A stretch of DNA of 64,000 nucleotides from an uncultured Faecalibacterium sp. (GCA_934561555.1 CAKTGQ010000008.1:1-64000), one strand, 5' to 3'. Counted from the stretch's first letter, positions 23,948-32,998 are shown. The notes: a model not told the origin generated them from the letters alone. Program-made: numbers and translations.

Positions 23948-25489
23948 TTACAGCAGCCGCAGCGCCTTGGGGTAGTGGTTTTTCACCCGCCCGCCGGACA
24001 CCTTGCCGCCGCCCAGCGGCCAGCCGTCCACGGTAACGCAGCACCAGCCGTCCGCTGCCGTGCGGGCTTCCACCTCGCGGCCGGAGAGGTACTCGGTGCA
24101 GCGGCAGTCGGCAAGGGTCAGCTGTTCGCAGTTCGTGCACAGGCTACCAAAGGCCGTGAACAGATGATGCTCCGGCACAAAGCGTCCCTTCTGCACACTG
24201 CCCACGAATACCCCCGCCCGCAGCACATGAAGCCCCGTCTGCGGGAAGGCCACCGGCAGCAGCACACCGCCGCCGTGCACCACGGCAGGGCGCTGCGCCA
24301 GCGCGGGGAAATACTGCCGGGCAAACTCCTGCCATGCGGCAAGGCTCTGCGCCGGGGTAGCCTCCCCTGCCCCGGTGTCCCGGGTGCGGCGGCTCGTGCC
24401 CTGCACAGCGTCCCGGCAGGCACGGCTGTCCGCGCGGCGTGCGCTGCGGGCATCCGCTACCTTGGTGGGTTTTGCAGCCTTGCCTTTGCCCTTTTTGCCG
24501 GCCTCGGCAGCAGCGGCAAGCCAAAGCTGCTCCTCCGGGGTGTATTCCCCTTCCGGCGGCAGAGTGCGGGGCGTGCCGGCCTTGACCAGCCGCGCCATAA
24601 AGTGCCCCTCGCCGCCCTGACAGGGCCAGATACGGCGTACCTTACTTACATCCAGCGGCAGACCGCCGGTTCGGTTTTCTTCGCCTGCGCTGCCAAAGGT
24701 GTAGTCCACGTTGCCCAGCACATCGGCCAGCGCAAACTCCGGGTGGCGCTGCAAAAACGCCGCCACCTGCCCTTCGTCCTCCTCCGGCGCAAAGGTGCAG
24801 GTGGAGTACACCAGCTGCCCGCCGGGAGCCAATGCTGCTGCGGCGCAGTCCAGAATTTGTGCGCCCAACTCTGCGCACTGCTTTACCAGTGCTTCGCAGT
24901 GCTGCTGCAGCGCCACCGGCTCCTTGCGGAACATTCCCTCGCCGGAGCAGGGCGCGTCCACCAGCACCCGGTCGAAAAACTCCGGCAGCGCCTCGGCAAT
25001 GCGGGCGGGGGTCTCGTTGAGCACCACGGCGTTGGAAACGCCCATGCGCTCAAGGTTGCTTTTTAAAATTTCGGCACGCGCAGCCACATACTCGTTGCTC
25101 ACCAACACACCGCGCCCCTGCAATGCCGCCGCCAGCTGGCTGCTTTTGCCGCCGGGCGCGGCGCACAGATCCAGCACCCGCATTCCCGGCTGCACTCCCA
25201 GCAGCGGCGCTGCCGAGGAGGCCGAAGGCTCCTGCGAGTAGAACACCCCCGCATGGTGGTACGGATGCCGCCCGGGCTTAAAATCCGGCTGATGCACCAC
25301 AAAAGCCGCCTTGCAGAAGGGCGATGGCTCCAGCGGGAAATCCACCCTCTGCGCAAACTGCTCCGGCGTGGTGCGCAGCGCCGACACGGTCACGCCGCGC
25401 TCTGCTGTCTGCTGCGGGGCGGCATACAGCTGCTCGTACCGCGGGCCCAGCAGGGCGCGTTCCCGCTGCTCAAAATATTCCGTAGGCAT
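23948..25489 (-). CDS. RsmF-type rRNA cytosine-C5 methyltransferase (NOL1/NOP2/sun)
   Basis: 513 residues. The N-terminal methylase domain has motif I VLDLCAAPGGKSSQ, motif IV VDAPCSGEGMFRK and motif VI STCTFAPEEDEGQV, with the paired cysteines that form and resolve the covalent RNA adduct. A long charged Lys/Ala/Arg linker near residues 300-345 separates it from a C-terminal PUA-like part (from FARQYFPAL to the end) as in RsmF/YebU proteins. It methylates cytosines in rRNA, precise site unknown. The start MPTEYFEQRE has GGGAGGAAAAG upstream. Confidence 0.93.
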   Translation of the reverse strand: MPTEYFEQRERALLGPRYEQLYAAPQQTAERGVTVSALRTTPEQFAQRVDFPLEPSPFCKAAFVVHQPDFKPGRHPYHHAGVFYSQEPSASSAAPLLGVQPGMRVLDLCAAPGGKSSQLAAALQGRGVLVSNEYVAARAEILKSNLERMGVSNAVVLNETPARIAEALPEFFDRVLVDAPCSGEGMFRKEPVALQQHCEALVKQCAELGAQILDCAAAALAPGGQLVYSTCTFAPEEDEGQVAAFLQRHPEFALADVLGNVDYTFGSAGEENRTGGLPLDVSKVRRIWPCQGGEGHFMARLVKAGTPRTLPPEGEYTPEEQLWLAAAAEAGKKGKGKAAKPTKVADARSARRADSRACRDAVQGTSRRTRDTGAGEATPAQSLAAWQEFARQYFPALAQRPAVVHGGGVLLPVAFPQTGLHVLRAGVFVGSVQKGRFVPEHHLFTAFGSLCTNCEQLTLADCRCTEYLSGREVEARTAADGWCCVTVDGWPLGGGKVSGGRVKNHYPKALRLL

Positions 25490-25595
25490 ATTCTTTTCCT
25501 CCCATGGGATGTATAAAGCCGCCGACTGCGGCCACACTATGGACTGTGAGGGCGGCCCCGCCCCCACAGCAACGACCGAAAGGAGCATTCACACC

Positions 25596-25784
25596 ATGGA
25601 AAACCGCAGTGAGAACCGCAGCACCAATTGCAAGAACCAGACCTCTAACCGTACCAGCAGCAAGACCACCAACAGCGCCACCAACGAGCACAAGCACCCC
25701 AACCAGTACACCAAGGGTGCCGATGACGAGAGCGCCAAGAACTCCACCAACAGCCGTTCCACCAACGCAAAAAACAGCCGCTGA
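25596..25784 (+). CDS. Small Asn/Ser/Thr-rich protein of unknown function
   Basis: 62 residues, almost wholly polar: about half are Asn, Ser or Thr, with Lys, Glu and Arg, one Cys and no hydrophobic run. It starts MENRSENRSTNCKNQ and ends STNAKNSR. The ribosome site GAAAGGAG lies eight to ten bases before the ATG, codons are the GC-ending ones used by neighbouring genes, and a strong hairpin terminator follows, so it is probably real. It lacks the motifs of spore SASPs. It is divergent from the RsmF-type gene. A disordered stress or nucleic-acid-binding role is possible but unsupported. Confidence 0.7.
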   Translation: MENRSENRSTNCKNQTSNRTSSKTTNSATNEHKHPNQYTKGADDESAKNSTNSRSTNAKNSR

Positions 25785-25825
25785 TGGCGTAAGCAGCATC
25801 TGACGGACCACAGATGCCAACAAGC

Positions 25826-25881
25826 AAAGCCCGCTGCCTTCCACCACTGGTTTCCAGTGCGGAAAGCAGCGGGCTTTCGCA
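25826..25881. terminator. Bidirectional terminator after small gene and mrnC
   Basis: Stem AAAGCCCGCTGC/GCAGCGGGCTTT with an inner hairpin of CACTGG/CCAGTG, flanked by A and T tracts. It serves the small Asn-rich gene and the convergent mrnC. Confidence 0.8.
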
Positions 25882-25884
25882 TTC

Positions 25885-26289
25885 TTATTTCTGGTCAGGG
25901 TCAAACTGCTGCCACAGCACCTCAAACAGCTGGTGCACGCGCTCCAGCTGTCCGTTCAGGTACAGCCAGCCCAGCAGGCACTCGAAGCCGGTGGAGGCAC
26001 GGTATTCCTCTGGGGAGGCGTGCTTGGCTACGCTGGCCTTGCTGGCATTGCGGCCGCGCTTGAACACGGCCAGCTCGTCCTCGGTGAACAGCGGCTCCAG
26101 CAGCTGCTCTTCCCGGAACTGTGCCTTGGCAGAGACATACTTGACCTTTTCGGCGTTCAGCTTTCCGGCGGAAAGGCGATGGTGCTCCACCAGACGCTGG
26201 CGCACCAGCAGCTCCAGCACGCTGTCCCCTACAAAGGCCAGCGCCAGCGGGCTGAGCTCCCGCGGGTCGATCTTTTCTGATTCGTTCAT
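25885..26289 (-). CDS. mrnC: Mini-ribonuclease III
   Basis: 134 residues, only the RNase III catalytic fold without a dsRNA-binding domain. Motif LALAFVGDSVLELLVRQRL contains the metal-binding acidic residue and matches the family's AYxGDAVxExxVR. KRGRNAS and the end ECLLGWLYLNG are also characteristic. In Bacillus it matures the ends of 23S rRNA. Starts 12 bases after obgE, so probably in the same transcript. Confidence 0.95.
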   Translation of the reverse strand: MNESEKIDPRELSPLALAFVGDSVLELLVRQRLVEHHRLSAGKLNAEKVKYVSAKAQFREEQLLEPLFTEDELAVFKRGRNASKASVAKHASPEEYRASTGFECLLGWLYLNGQLERVHQLFEVLWQQFDPDQK

Positions 26290-26301
26290 GATGCTTTATC
26301 C

Positions 26302-27585
26302 TTAGAAGATATAGTCGAACTGATACTCGCCGATGAGGATGGTATCGTTCTCTTCCACGCCCTTCTGCACCAGCGCGTCCAGAATGCCGCTCTCTCCCAG
26401 CTGACGCTGGAAGAACTGCAGGCTCTCGTAGTCGTCCACGTTGCTGCCGGCCAGAATATACTCCAGCCACGGGGCATCCACGCTCCACACATGGGCTTCC
26501 ATGCGCTGGATGGTGAAGTCGCGGCCGTTCTTCTTGGCCTCCGGCTTTTTGTACTCGGGGGTGAACACCGGTACCTGCGGGATATCCTTGAGGCGGTTGT
26601 ACACGAGCCCCGGCAGCTGCTTGACGCCCTGCATGGTGGCGGCAGAGATGGCCACGAAGGTCAGGCCCTTGCCCTCCACATACTGGCGGAAGGTCTCGAT
26701 CTGCTCCTCGGTGGCAAGATCGCACTTGTTGCCCACCACGATCTGCGGACGCTCGGCCAGCACGGGGCTGAACTTAGCCAGTTCCTCGTTGATCTTCTCA
26801 AAGTCCTCGATGGGGTCGCGGCACTCGCTGCCGGAAACATCCACAACGTGCAGCAGCAGGCGGCAGCGCTCCACATGGCGCAGGAAATCGTGACCCAGAC
26901 CAATGCCCTCGCTGGCACCCTCGATCAGGCCGGGGATGTCGGCGCAGACAAAGCTTGCGCCCTCGCCCACCGACACAACGCCCAGCGTGGGCACAAGGGT
27001 GGTAAAGTGATAGTTGGCGATCTTGGGCTTGGCGGCGCTGATGGTGGAGATGAGGGTGGACTTGCCCACGTTGGGGAAGCCGATCAGACCCACGTCCGCG
27101 ATCAGCTTCAGCTCCAAGGTCACCTGCAGATCCTCGCCGGGCATACCGGGCTTTGCAAACTTGGGGATCTGGCGGGTGGGGGTGGCAAAGTGTGCATTGC
27201 CGTAGCCGCCGCGGCCGCCCTTAGCAATGGTGACCGGGGTATGGTCGGACAGGTCTGCGATGACAAGGCCGCTCTCGGCATCCTTGATCACGGTGCCCAG
27301 CGGCACCTTGATGACCAGATTCTCGGCATTTTTGCCGTGGCACAGGCTTGCACCGCCCTTGCCGCCCTCCGGGGCCACATACTTGCGCTTATAGCGGAAA
27401 TCCATCAGGGTGGACAGATGGTCATCCACCACAAAGATGATGTCGCCGCCCCGGCCGCCGTCGCCGCCGTCCGGGCCGCCTGCGGCCACGAATTTTTCGC
27501 GGTGGAAGCTCACCGCACCATCGCCGCCCTTGCCCGCATGGAGCCATATCGTGGCGATGTCGATAAAGTTAGTCTGTGCTGCCAT
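26302..27585 (-). CDS. obgE: Ribosome-associated GTPase ObgE/CgtA
   Basis: 427 residues: Gly-rich Obg domain (FIDIATIWLHAGKGGDGAVSFHREKF...), G domain with G1 GFPNVGKST, G3 DIPGLIEGAS and G4 NKCD, and a C-terminal OCT domain (from about residue 345). It acts in late 50S assembly and stress signalling. The ATG has AGGAGGGG six bases upstream; an in-frame start 11 codons earlier has no site. It follows rpmA after a terminator hairpin, so some transcription may come by read-through; no own promoter is evident. Confidence 0.97.
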   Translation of the reverse strand: MAAQTNFIDIATIWLHAGKGGDGAVSFHREKFVAAGGPDGGDGGRGGDIIFVVDDHLSTLMDFRYKRKYVAPEGGKGGASLCHGKNAENLVIKVPLGTVIKDAESGLVIADLSDHTPVTIAKGGRGGYGNAHFATPTRQIPKFAKPGMPGEDLQVTLELKLIADVGLIGFPNVGKSTLISTISAAKPKIANYHFTTLVPTLGVVSVGEGASFVCADIPGLIEGASEGIGLGHDFLRHVERCRLLLHVVDVSGSECRDPIEDFEKINEELAKFSPVLAERPQIVVGNKCDLATEEQIETFRQYVEGKGLTFVAISAATMQGVKQLPGLVYNRLKDIPQVPVFTPEYKKPEAKKNGRDFTIQRMEAHVWSVDAPWLEYILAGSNVDDYESLQFFQRQLGESGILDALVQKGVEENDTILIGEYQFDYIF

Positions 27586-27643
27586 ACAGCCCCTCCTTAG
27601 TTTTACAGGCTGCCGCATTGTGCAACACGCAGCCTTATTTCAT

Positions 27644-27675
27644 CAAAAAGAGCCGGGCCACGAGGGTCCGGCTCT
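27644..27675 (-). terminator. Terminator/attenuator between rpmA and obgE
   Basis: Stem AGAGCCGG/CCGGCTCT (extended by imperfect pairs), followed by T5 on the minus strand, 26 bases past the rpmA stop. Confidence 0.8.
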
Positions 27676-27700
27676 ACGATTGCAGTTATTCAGAAAGAAG

Positions 27701-27952
27701 TTACTGCTTAACGCTGCACTTCTTGCCGTTCTTGCCCACGCGCTCGAAACGGACGGTGCCGTCCACCAGAGCAAACAGGGTGTCATCGCTGCCCTTGCCA
27801 ACGTTCTCACCCGGCATGATGTGGGTGCCACGCTGACGGACCAGGATGTTGCCGGCCAGAACGAACTGACCGTCTGCACGCTTGGTGCCCAGACGCTGTG
27901 CTGCGGAATCGCGGCCGTTCTTGGTGCTGCCTACGCCCTTTTTATGTGCCAT
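27701..27952 (-). CDS. rpmA: 50S ribosomal protein L27
   Basis: 83 residues, starting [16 protein letters not shown], with typical [18 protein letters not shown]. The N-terminus contacts tRNA at the peptidyl-transferase centre. In Bacillota L27 usually begins with a nine-residue leader removed by the Prp protease; here the protein begins directly with the mature-like sequence. The gap to rplU is 14 bases, so the prp (ysxB) gene normally between them is missing. The two absences fit each other. Confidence 0.97.
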   Translation of the reverse strand: MAHKKGVGSTKNGRDSAAQRLGTKRADGQFVLAGNILVRQRGTHIMPGENVGKGSDDTLFALVDGTVRFERVGKNGKKCSVKQ

Positions 27953-27966
27953 TGTAATTTACCTCC

Positions 27967-28278
27967 TTAGCCGTTGATCGCAGTGATCTCAACCTTGGTG
28001 AAAGGCTGACGATGGCCCATACGGCGAGCACTGTGCTTCTTTGCGCGATAGGTGATGATGTTCAGCTTCTTGCCCTTGCCATTCTTGATGACCTTGGCAG
28101 AAACGGTAGCACCCTCAACAACAGGAGCGCCAACCTTCACAGAACCCTCCTCGCCGATAGCGAGAACCTGATCAAACTTCACTTCGGAGTCGGCCTCAAC
28201 GTCCAGCTTTTCGATGTAGACGATGTCGCCCTGCTCCACGCGGTACTGCTTACCGCCGGTAACAATGATTGCGTACAT
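27967..28278 (-). CDS. rplU: 50S ribosomal protein L21
   Basis: 103 residues, the standard length, with the conserved start [15 protein letters not shown] and the end [14 protein letters not shown]. An ATG three codons upstream is too close to the AAAAGGA site, so MYAII was chosen. It is cotranscribed with rpmA behind a promoter and a leader that resembles the autoregulatory L21 leader of Firmicutes. Confidence 0.97.
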   Translation of the reverse strand: MYAIIVTGGKQYRVEQGDIVYIEKLDVEADSEVKFDQVLAIGEEGSVKVGAPVVEGATVSAKVIKNGKGKKLNIITYRAKKHSARRMGHRQPFTKVEITAING

Positions 28279-28362
28279 TTTGTTCATTCCTTTTCGTTGT
28301 ACTCGCTGGTCGTAAAGGCAGGCCCTTACAGCGGGCCATTTCAGGCGCCCACACCATGCGGC
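28279..28362 (-). ncRNA. Probable L21 ribosomal-protein leader
   Basis: The 5' leader of rplU-rpmA, about 80 bases, has hairpins TGGGCGCCTGA..., GGCCCGCTGTAAGGGCC (pairs GGCCC/GGGCC) and the sequence TTTACGACCAGCGAGTACA before the start. This last element and the spacing resemble the Rfam L21 leader of Gram-positive bacteria, where excess L21 lowers expression. The match is by eye only. Confidence 0.6.
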
Positions 28363-28368
28363 TAGAAT

Positions 28369-28397
28369 ATTATAGCAAAAACCAAGCCGGATTGCAA
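28369..28397 (-). promoter_or_regulatory. Promoter of rplU-rpmA
   Basis: Minus-strand TTGCAA and perfect TATAAT, 17 bases apart, about 90 bases before the rplU ATG. Confidence 0.8.
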
Positions 28398-28425
28398 GAG
28401 GAAATTTCCCCTTTGCGCAGATTTT

Positions 28426-29475
28426 TTACGCTTTTTTCTGCCCGGCCTGTTCTATGGCGGCTTTTACCTGCGCATTATAGGCCTCGGTCTTTTCCAAAAA
28501 CAGCTTGCGCGGGCTGGAAGCCAGCAGCTGGGTGTCCTTGCCCGCAAAGGAGATGGGGCCGTCCAGCTTCTTTTGAGCTGCCTTGTTCTCGGCGTTCAGT
28601 GCCAGCGGCACCAGCAGAGGCTTGCCCTTGAACTTGCGGGTAAAATACACCTCTGCCGCAATGCCAGCCACCACGGCGATGCCTGCCACCAGCTGGGATG
28701 CCCGCAGCCCGATGGAGGGCACCAGCATCAGGCTGTCGGTGCGCAGACCCTCGATCCAGAAACGGCCTGCGCCGTACCAGACCAGATACCGCAGGGTGAT
28801 GTCGCCGTTGAACTTGCGCTTTTTAATGTAACGGAACAGCAGGAAGAAGCCCACAAAGCACCAGATGCTCTCGTACAAAAAAGTGGGGTGCACCGGCAGG
28901 TTGGGGTCGATGACCATGCCGTTGGGCACTGTGACCGTGCTGCCCATCAGGTAGGCGCGGGTCGCCTCGCTATACATACCCCACGGCAGGGTGGTGTTGC
29001 AGCCAAAGGCCTCCTGATTGAAGAAGTTGCCCCAGCGGCCACAGCCCTGCCCGATGAGAAAGCCCATGGCAGTCAGGTCGAACATGGGCAGCACCGGCAC
29101 GCCCCGCCACTTACAGGCCAGACCGCCGAACAAAAAGCCGCCGATGATGCCGCCGTAGATGGCAAGGCCGCCATCGCGGATGGCGATCATCTCCCAGATG
29201 CTCTCGTATTTAAAAGGTGCCATAGCCACATAGTAGGCGCGGGCGCTGATGATGCCCAGCACCACGCCGATAAGGATGACGTCCACCATGCTGTCCGGGT
29301 CTACGCCAAATTCCAGACTGTGCCGGAAGGCAAAGACCAGTGCCAGACACAGACCCACCGCGATGCACACGCCGTACCAGTAGATGCTGATCCCGCCGAT
29401 GGTAAAGGCCACGCGGTTCAGGTGAAAGCTCAGCCCCAGACCCGGGAACTGCACCAGATTTGTCAGATAGTTCAT
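28426..29475 (-). CDS. lgt: Prolipoprotein diacylglyceryl transferase
   Basis: 349 residues, seven or so membrane segments. The Lgt signature QGCGRWGNFFNQEAFG is intact (Arg and Asn of GRWGNFxNxE), and conserved HPTFLYESIW and YxxxRFxxExxR-like WYGAGRFWIEGLR follow. It attaches the diacylglyceryl group to the cysteine of lipoproteins, of which the window has at least four. The C-terminal cytoplasmic tail of about 70 residues is longer than in E. coli (291 residues total). The ATG overlaps the stop of yfmH (ATGA) and has GAGGAGGAAG upstream. Confidence 0.95.
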   Translation of the reverse strand: MNYLTNLVQFPGLGLSFHLNRVAFTIGGISIYWYGVCIAVGLCLALVFAFRHSLEFGVDPDSMVDVILIGVVLGIISARAYYVAMAPFKYESIWEMIAIRDGGLAIYGGIIGGFLFGGLACKWRGVPVLPMFDLTAMGFLIGQGCGRWGNFFNQEAFGCNTTLPWGMYSEATRAYLMGSTVTVPNGMVIDPNLPVHPTFLYESIWCFVGFFLLFRYIKKRKFNGDITLRYLVWYGAGRFWIEGLRTDSLMLVPSIGLRASQLVAGIAVVAGIAAEVYFTRKFKGKPLLVPLALNAENKAAQKKLDGPISFAGKDTQLLASSPRKLFLEKTEAYNAQVKAAIEQAGQKKA

Positions 29476-30785
29476 TCTTCTTCCTCCTCGTCCTCTTCTG
29501 CCGCCTGCGCCGTGCCGTCCGGCTGGATGTACATGGTAGCCATGCGGTCGGTGCACAGGATGTGCTGCAAGGCAGCGTCCGCATCCTCTGCGGTCAGCCC
29601 GGCCAGCATGGAGATCTGCTGCGCCACCGTCTGGCCGCTGAGGGCAAAGTCTGCCATCTGGCTGGCCGAGTCCTCCACGTTTTCCAGGTTTTCGATCAGC
29701 TGGCCGTACTTTTCGTTCTTGCACAGGGTAAATACTTCCCTGTCCACACCGGCGGCGCGCACCCGGGCGATCTCGTCCAGCAGCAGCTGGCGCACGGTGT
29801 CCGGCACATCGCTCTCGCCGGTGAACAGGATGCAGCAGCAGCCGTCCACCCGCAGCACCTCGCCGCCAAAGCCGGGGTTCACAAGACCTTCGTCGTACAG
29901 GCGGCGGTACAGGGGCGACATTCCGCCCACGATGCAGCTGAGCACAAGGTCGTACAGTGCCTCAGTGCGCAGGTCGCCCGCAGGCAGCGGTTCTTCCTTA
30001 AAGCCCACGCCGAAGCAGGGCTTGGAGACCGGCATGGTCAGCGTTTTTTCCGTGGCGGCAAGGGTCATGGGCTCGGAAGCCCACAGCCGCTGCACCTTTT
30101 GTGCCGGGCGGAGCTCCATCAAGCCGTGCCGCTCACAGGCGGCCAACATCTGCTCCATGGTGGTGTTGCCGGCCGCAGCCAGCACCATATTGCTCGGGGC
30201 ATAAAAGGCCTTGCAGCTATTGTACAGCATGGCGGGCGTGATCTCGGCAATACTTTCCACCGTGCCTGCGATGTCGCTGCGGATGGGGTGGCTGTGGTAC
30301 AGGCACTCGAACAGGCCGGTGATGAGCCGCCAGTCCGGGCTGTCATCGTACATTTTGATCTCCTGCCCGATGATGCCCTGCTCCTTTGCGATGGTCTGCT
30401 CGGTAAAATAGGGGTGGCCTACCATGCCCAGCAGCACGTCCAAGCTTTCGTCCAGCTGCTGGGTGGCGGTGAACAGGTAGCAGGTGCGGTCAAAGCTGGT
30501 AAAGGCGTTGGCGTTAGCGCCGGTCTTTGCGTACTTGGCAAAGGCATCGCCGTCCTCGTCCTCGAACATTTTGTGCTCTAGAAAATGCGCCACACCCGCC
30601 GGCAGATGCACCGTTTGGCCGTTCAGACAGAAATCCCGGTCGATAGAGCCGAACTTGGTGGCATAGATCACATGGGTACTGGAATAGCCCGGCATGGGGC
30701 GCACCAGCACCGTCAGACCGGAGGGCAGGGTCTGCCACTGGTCGGCCACGGTCTTTTCCAGCAGGGTCTGGTTATTCTGCGGCAT
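29472..30785 (-). CDS. yfmH: M16 family peptidase YfmH-like
   Basis: 437 residues with the active zinc-binding HFLEH motif (H-x-x-E-H, inside PAGVAHFLEHKMFEDEDGDA) and the downstream Glu in the second half of the domain. It forms a pair with the inactive YfmF-like subunit encoded just upstream and overlapping; in Bacillus this pair is linked to processing steps behind 5-aminopentanol modification of EF-P (known for the family, not shown here). The ATG has AAGGAGG nine bases upstream; a start three codons earlier abuts the site and is unlikely. Confidence 0.9.
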   Translation of the reverse strand: MPQNNQTLLEKTVADQWQTLPSGLTVLVRPMPGYSSTHVIYATKFGSIDRDFCLNGQTVHLPAGVAHFLEHKMFEDEDGDAFAKYAKTGANANAFTSFDRTCYLFTATQQLDESLDVLLGMVGHPYFTEQTIAKEQGIIGQEIKMYDDSPDWRLITGLFECLYHSHPIRSDIAGTVESIAEITPAMLYNSCKAFYAPSNMVLAAAGNTTMEQMLAACERHGLMELRPAQKVQRLWASEPMTLAATEKTLTMPVSKPCFGVGFKEEPLPAGDLRTEALYDLVLSCIVGGMSPLYRRLYDEGLVNPGFGGEVLRVDGCCCILFTGESDVPDTVRQLLLDEIARVRAAGVDREVFTLCKNEKYGQLIENLENVEDSASQMADFALSGQTVAQQISMLAGLTAEDADAALQHILCTDRMATMYIQPDGTAQAAEEDEEEEE

Positions 30786-32073
30786 GGGCAGCATCCTCCT
30801 TTGTAAGCAGATAGCTGACCGAGAGGGTCAGGCGGCGCAGGATATCCCGCACCTCGTCCTTGGTCACGGCGCGCAGAGCATTCCGCGCCTGCTCCGGGCT
30901 CTGGATAGGCGCAGCGCTGTTGGCACCGGCGCGCAGCACCTCGATGTAGTACCAGCTCTCAATGCCGCCAAGGCTGTCCTCTACCCCGTTCATGCCGCTG
31001 AGCAAGCCCCGGCGGCAATCCTCAAATTCCTCGTCGGTGATAGGGCCGGTGCACAGGTCTGCAAGTTCCTTCAAAATCGCCTGCTCTGCGCGGGCGGCAT
31101 CGGCGTGCTCCACACCGCTGTTTACCGCCATGCTGCCGGTAAAACTTTGGAAGGAGGAGGAGCAGTAGTAGCACAGATGGTCCCGCTCCCGCACGTTGAG
31201 GAACAGGCGGCTGGTCACGCTGCCGCCGTACAGCGCCATGGCAAGGCGCACGGCTGCCAACTGCTGCGGCTGCATGGGCTGTCCCAGCGTAAACAGCATA
31301 CACAGCTTTGCCTGCACCATATCGTAATTTTCGGTCTTGTGCACCGGTGCGATGGCGGGCATGGCCATGTTTTCCACCAGCGGCAGCGGGGCGCGGTCGA
31401 TGCAGGCAAGTTCTGCCAGCAAAGCGTCCCGGATGGCGGCGGTCTGGGCGGCATCGCAGCCCAGCACCAGCAACTCGATGTTGGCAGTGCGCAGCATCTG
31501 CCGGTAGGCGGCGGTCAGCATGGCCGGGGTAAGACCGTCCACCTCTTCCAGATAGCCCTCCTGCCGCACGCCCGCCGGGCTGTCGCCAAAGAACTCCCGG
31601 TTGGCCTGATGCAGGCAATAGATGCGTTTATCGTTGATTTCATCCTCAAGGCCTTTTTTCAGCATCTGCTTTTCAATGCTGACAGCCTGCGGGTCAAAGC
31701 AGCCATCCACAAGATAGGGATGGAAGGCCGCACCCAGTGCGATCTTCGTGTACTCGGCGGTCAGCGCCTCACCCTCCAGCGCAAAGGAATCCTTGATGCC
31801 GGTCACACTGACGCAAAGGTTGTGGTTGCAGCCCATAGGGCGGGCGTCCACGGTCAGGTCTGCACCGTAAAGTTTTGCCAGCTTTTTGGTCAGCCGGGTC
31901 ATATCCGGGCAGTCCGCATAGCCGCGCTCCATCACCAGCGGCAAAAGCGCATGGGCAGTGGCCGTTTTACGCTGGGCCGGGAAAGCAAAGTGGATGCTGA
32001 TGCGGCAGCGGTTGAATTTAGAAGCCGGGTCGCAGGAAAGATGCACGCCCGGTGCAATGAGAGTACGTTCCAA
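30772..32073 (-). CDS. yfmF: M16 family peptidase-like protein YfmF (inactive subunit)
   Basis: 433 residues with the M16 fold but no H-x-x-E-H; the corresponding place reads HALLPLVMERGYADC. Beta-strand pairs such as MYTRLTKKLAKLYGADL-like text (MTRLTKKLAKLYGADL) and YGGSVTSRLFLNVRERDHLCYY are typical. The protein should act as the non-catalytic half of a heterodimer with YfmH. The start is TTG with AAGGGA seven bases upstream, giving MERTLIAPG. Overlaps yfmH by 14 bases; follows the VanY-like gene by 43. Confidence 0.88.
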   Translation of the reverse strand: MERTLIAPGVHLSCDPASKFNRCRISIHFAFPAQRKTATAHALLPLVMERGYADCPDMTRLTKKLAKLYGADLTVDARPMGCNHNLCVSVTGIKDSFALEGEALTAEYTKIALGAAFHPYLVDGCFDPQAVSIEKQMLKKGLEDEINDKRIYCLHQANREFFGDSPAGVRQEGYLEEVDGLTPAMLTAAYRQMLRTANIELLVLGCDAAQTAAIRDALLAELACIDRAPLPLVENMAMPAIAPVHKTENYDMVQAKLCMLFTLGQPMQPQQLAAVRLAMALYGGSVTSRLFLNVRERDHLCYYCSSSFQSFTGSMAVNSGVEHADAARAEQAILKELADLCTGPITDEEFEDCRRGLLSGMNGVEDSLGGIESWYYIEVLRAGANSAAPIQSPEQARNALRAVTKDEVRDILRRLTLSVSYLLTKEDAAHAAE

Positions 32074-32116
32074 TGATAGTTCCCTTCTCTCTGCGCCGCA
32101 GCACAGAGCATTTGAT

Positions 32117-32938
32117 TCAGTCTGCCCGCTGCAGGGCGATGAACTCTTCCAGGCTCAGGCCGCTGGCACGGATGGCAAGGGCGTTTTCCACCCCCACATA
32201 GCGCCAGTGCCACGGCTCAAACACGATGCCGGTGGCAGCCTGCCGGTCCTGCAGGTAGCGCAGGATAAAGCCGTATTCCGCCGCGTAGGCCGTAAGCCAC
32301 TCGTAGGCGCGGGTCTCGGCAAAGCTGGTGTCCTGCTGCGGGTCGTCCGCGCTGAGGATATCTGCCGCGTAGCCGGTGCCGTGCTCGTTGGCGTTGGCGG
32401 CGGGCTGGATGGTAGCCGCCAGACGGGCGGCCTCCTCCTCGCTCTTGCGCTTATCGCGGTAGGTCTGTACCCGGGCCTCGTAGGCGGCCTGCCGGGTGTC
32501 GGAGTCCTGATAACCGGCCACAAGGGTCAGGCTGACGCCATCTGCCTGCGCGGCGGCGGCCATGCTGCGGTACTGCATGGCCGCTTCGGCTTCCAGCTGC
32601 TGGCCGGTGGCCTCATCGGCAGTGTCCAGCAGCGGGGCGGGCTCGGCAGTATAGGGCAGGTTGGCATTTACCAGCGCAAGCCGGGCATCTGCGGCGTTGA
32701 ACACATAGTCTGTGCCATCGTACACGCTGGCTGCAAATACCTTTGGCCCGGCCAACAGGCCGTGCACCTTGGGCAGCAGCCACAGGATGCCGCCGGTCAG
32801 CAGCGCCACCACCGCAGCGCAGCCGGCCAGAAACAGCACCCAGTTGCGGGCCAGCCGCAGCATTTTGCGGCGCTTCCATTGTTGATAGGTCAGGCGCTTA
32901 TCAGCAGGCGCTCTGGAGGTACGGGTGGGTTCACTCAT
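32117..32938 (-). CDS. Membrane-anchored D-alanyl-D-alanine carboxypeptidase (M15B, VanY type)
   Basis: 273 residues: basic cytoplasmic N-terminus, one membrane segment (about 34-55), then a peptidase M15 domain. Zinc-site motifs are NEHGTGYAADI (H-x6-D), and EPWHWRYVG with the third histidine. It would trim the terminal D-alanine from peptidoglycan stem peptides. The gene has its own promoter and probably heads the transcript to yfmF-yfmH-lgt. No vanA-type ligase is present, so this is housekeeping wall trimming rather than vancomycin resistance. Confidence 0.92.
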   Translation of the reverse strand: MSEPTRTSRAPADKRLTYQQWKRRKMLRLARNWVLFLAGCAAVVALLTGGILWLLPKVHGLLAGPKVFAASVYDGTDYVFNAADARLALVNANLPYTAEPAPLLDTADEATGQQLEAEAAMQYRSMAAAAQADGVSLTLVAGYQDSDTRQAAYEARVQTYRDKRKSEEEAARLAATIQPAANANEHGTGYAADILSADDPQQDTSFAETRAYEWLTAYAAEYGFILRYLQDRQAATGIVFEPWHWRYVGVENALAIRASGLSLEEFIALQRAD

Positions 32939-32998
32939 GCGGCGGGGCTCCTTTTCGGCGTTGTTGCAGCGCCGGTGCGCCGCACAGATTCAAACTAT

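Noticed and set aside
32117..32938. Vancomycin-resistance role for the VanY-like enzyme
   Set aside because: No VanHAX or VanRS genes nearby; it sits with lgt and YfmFH, so wall trimming is more likely.
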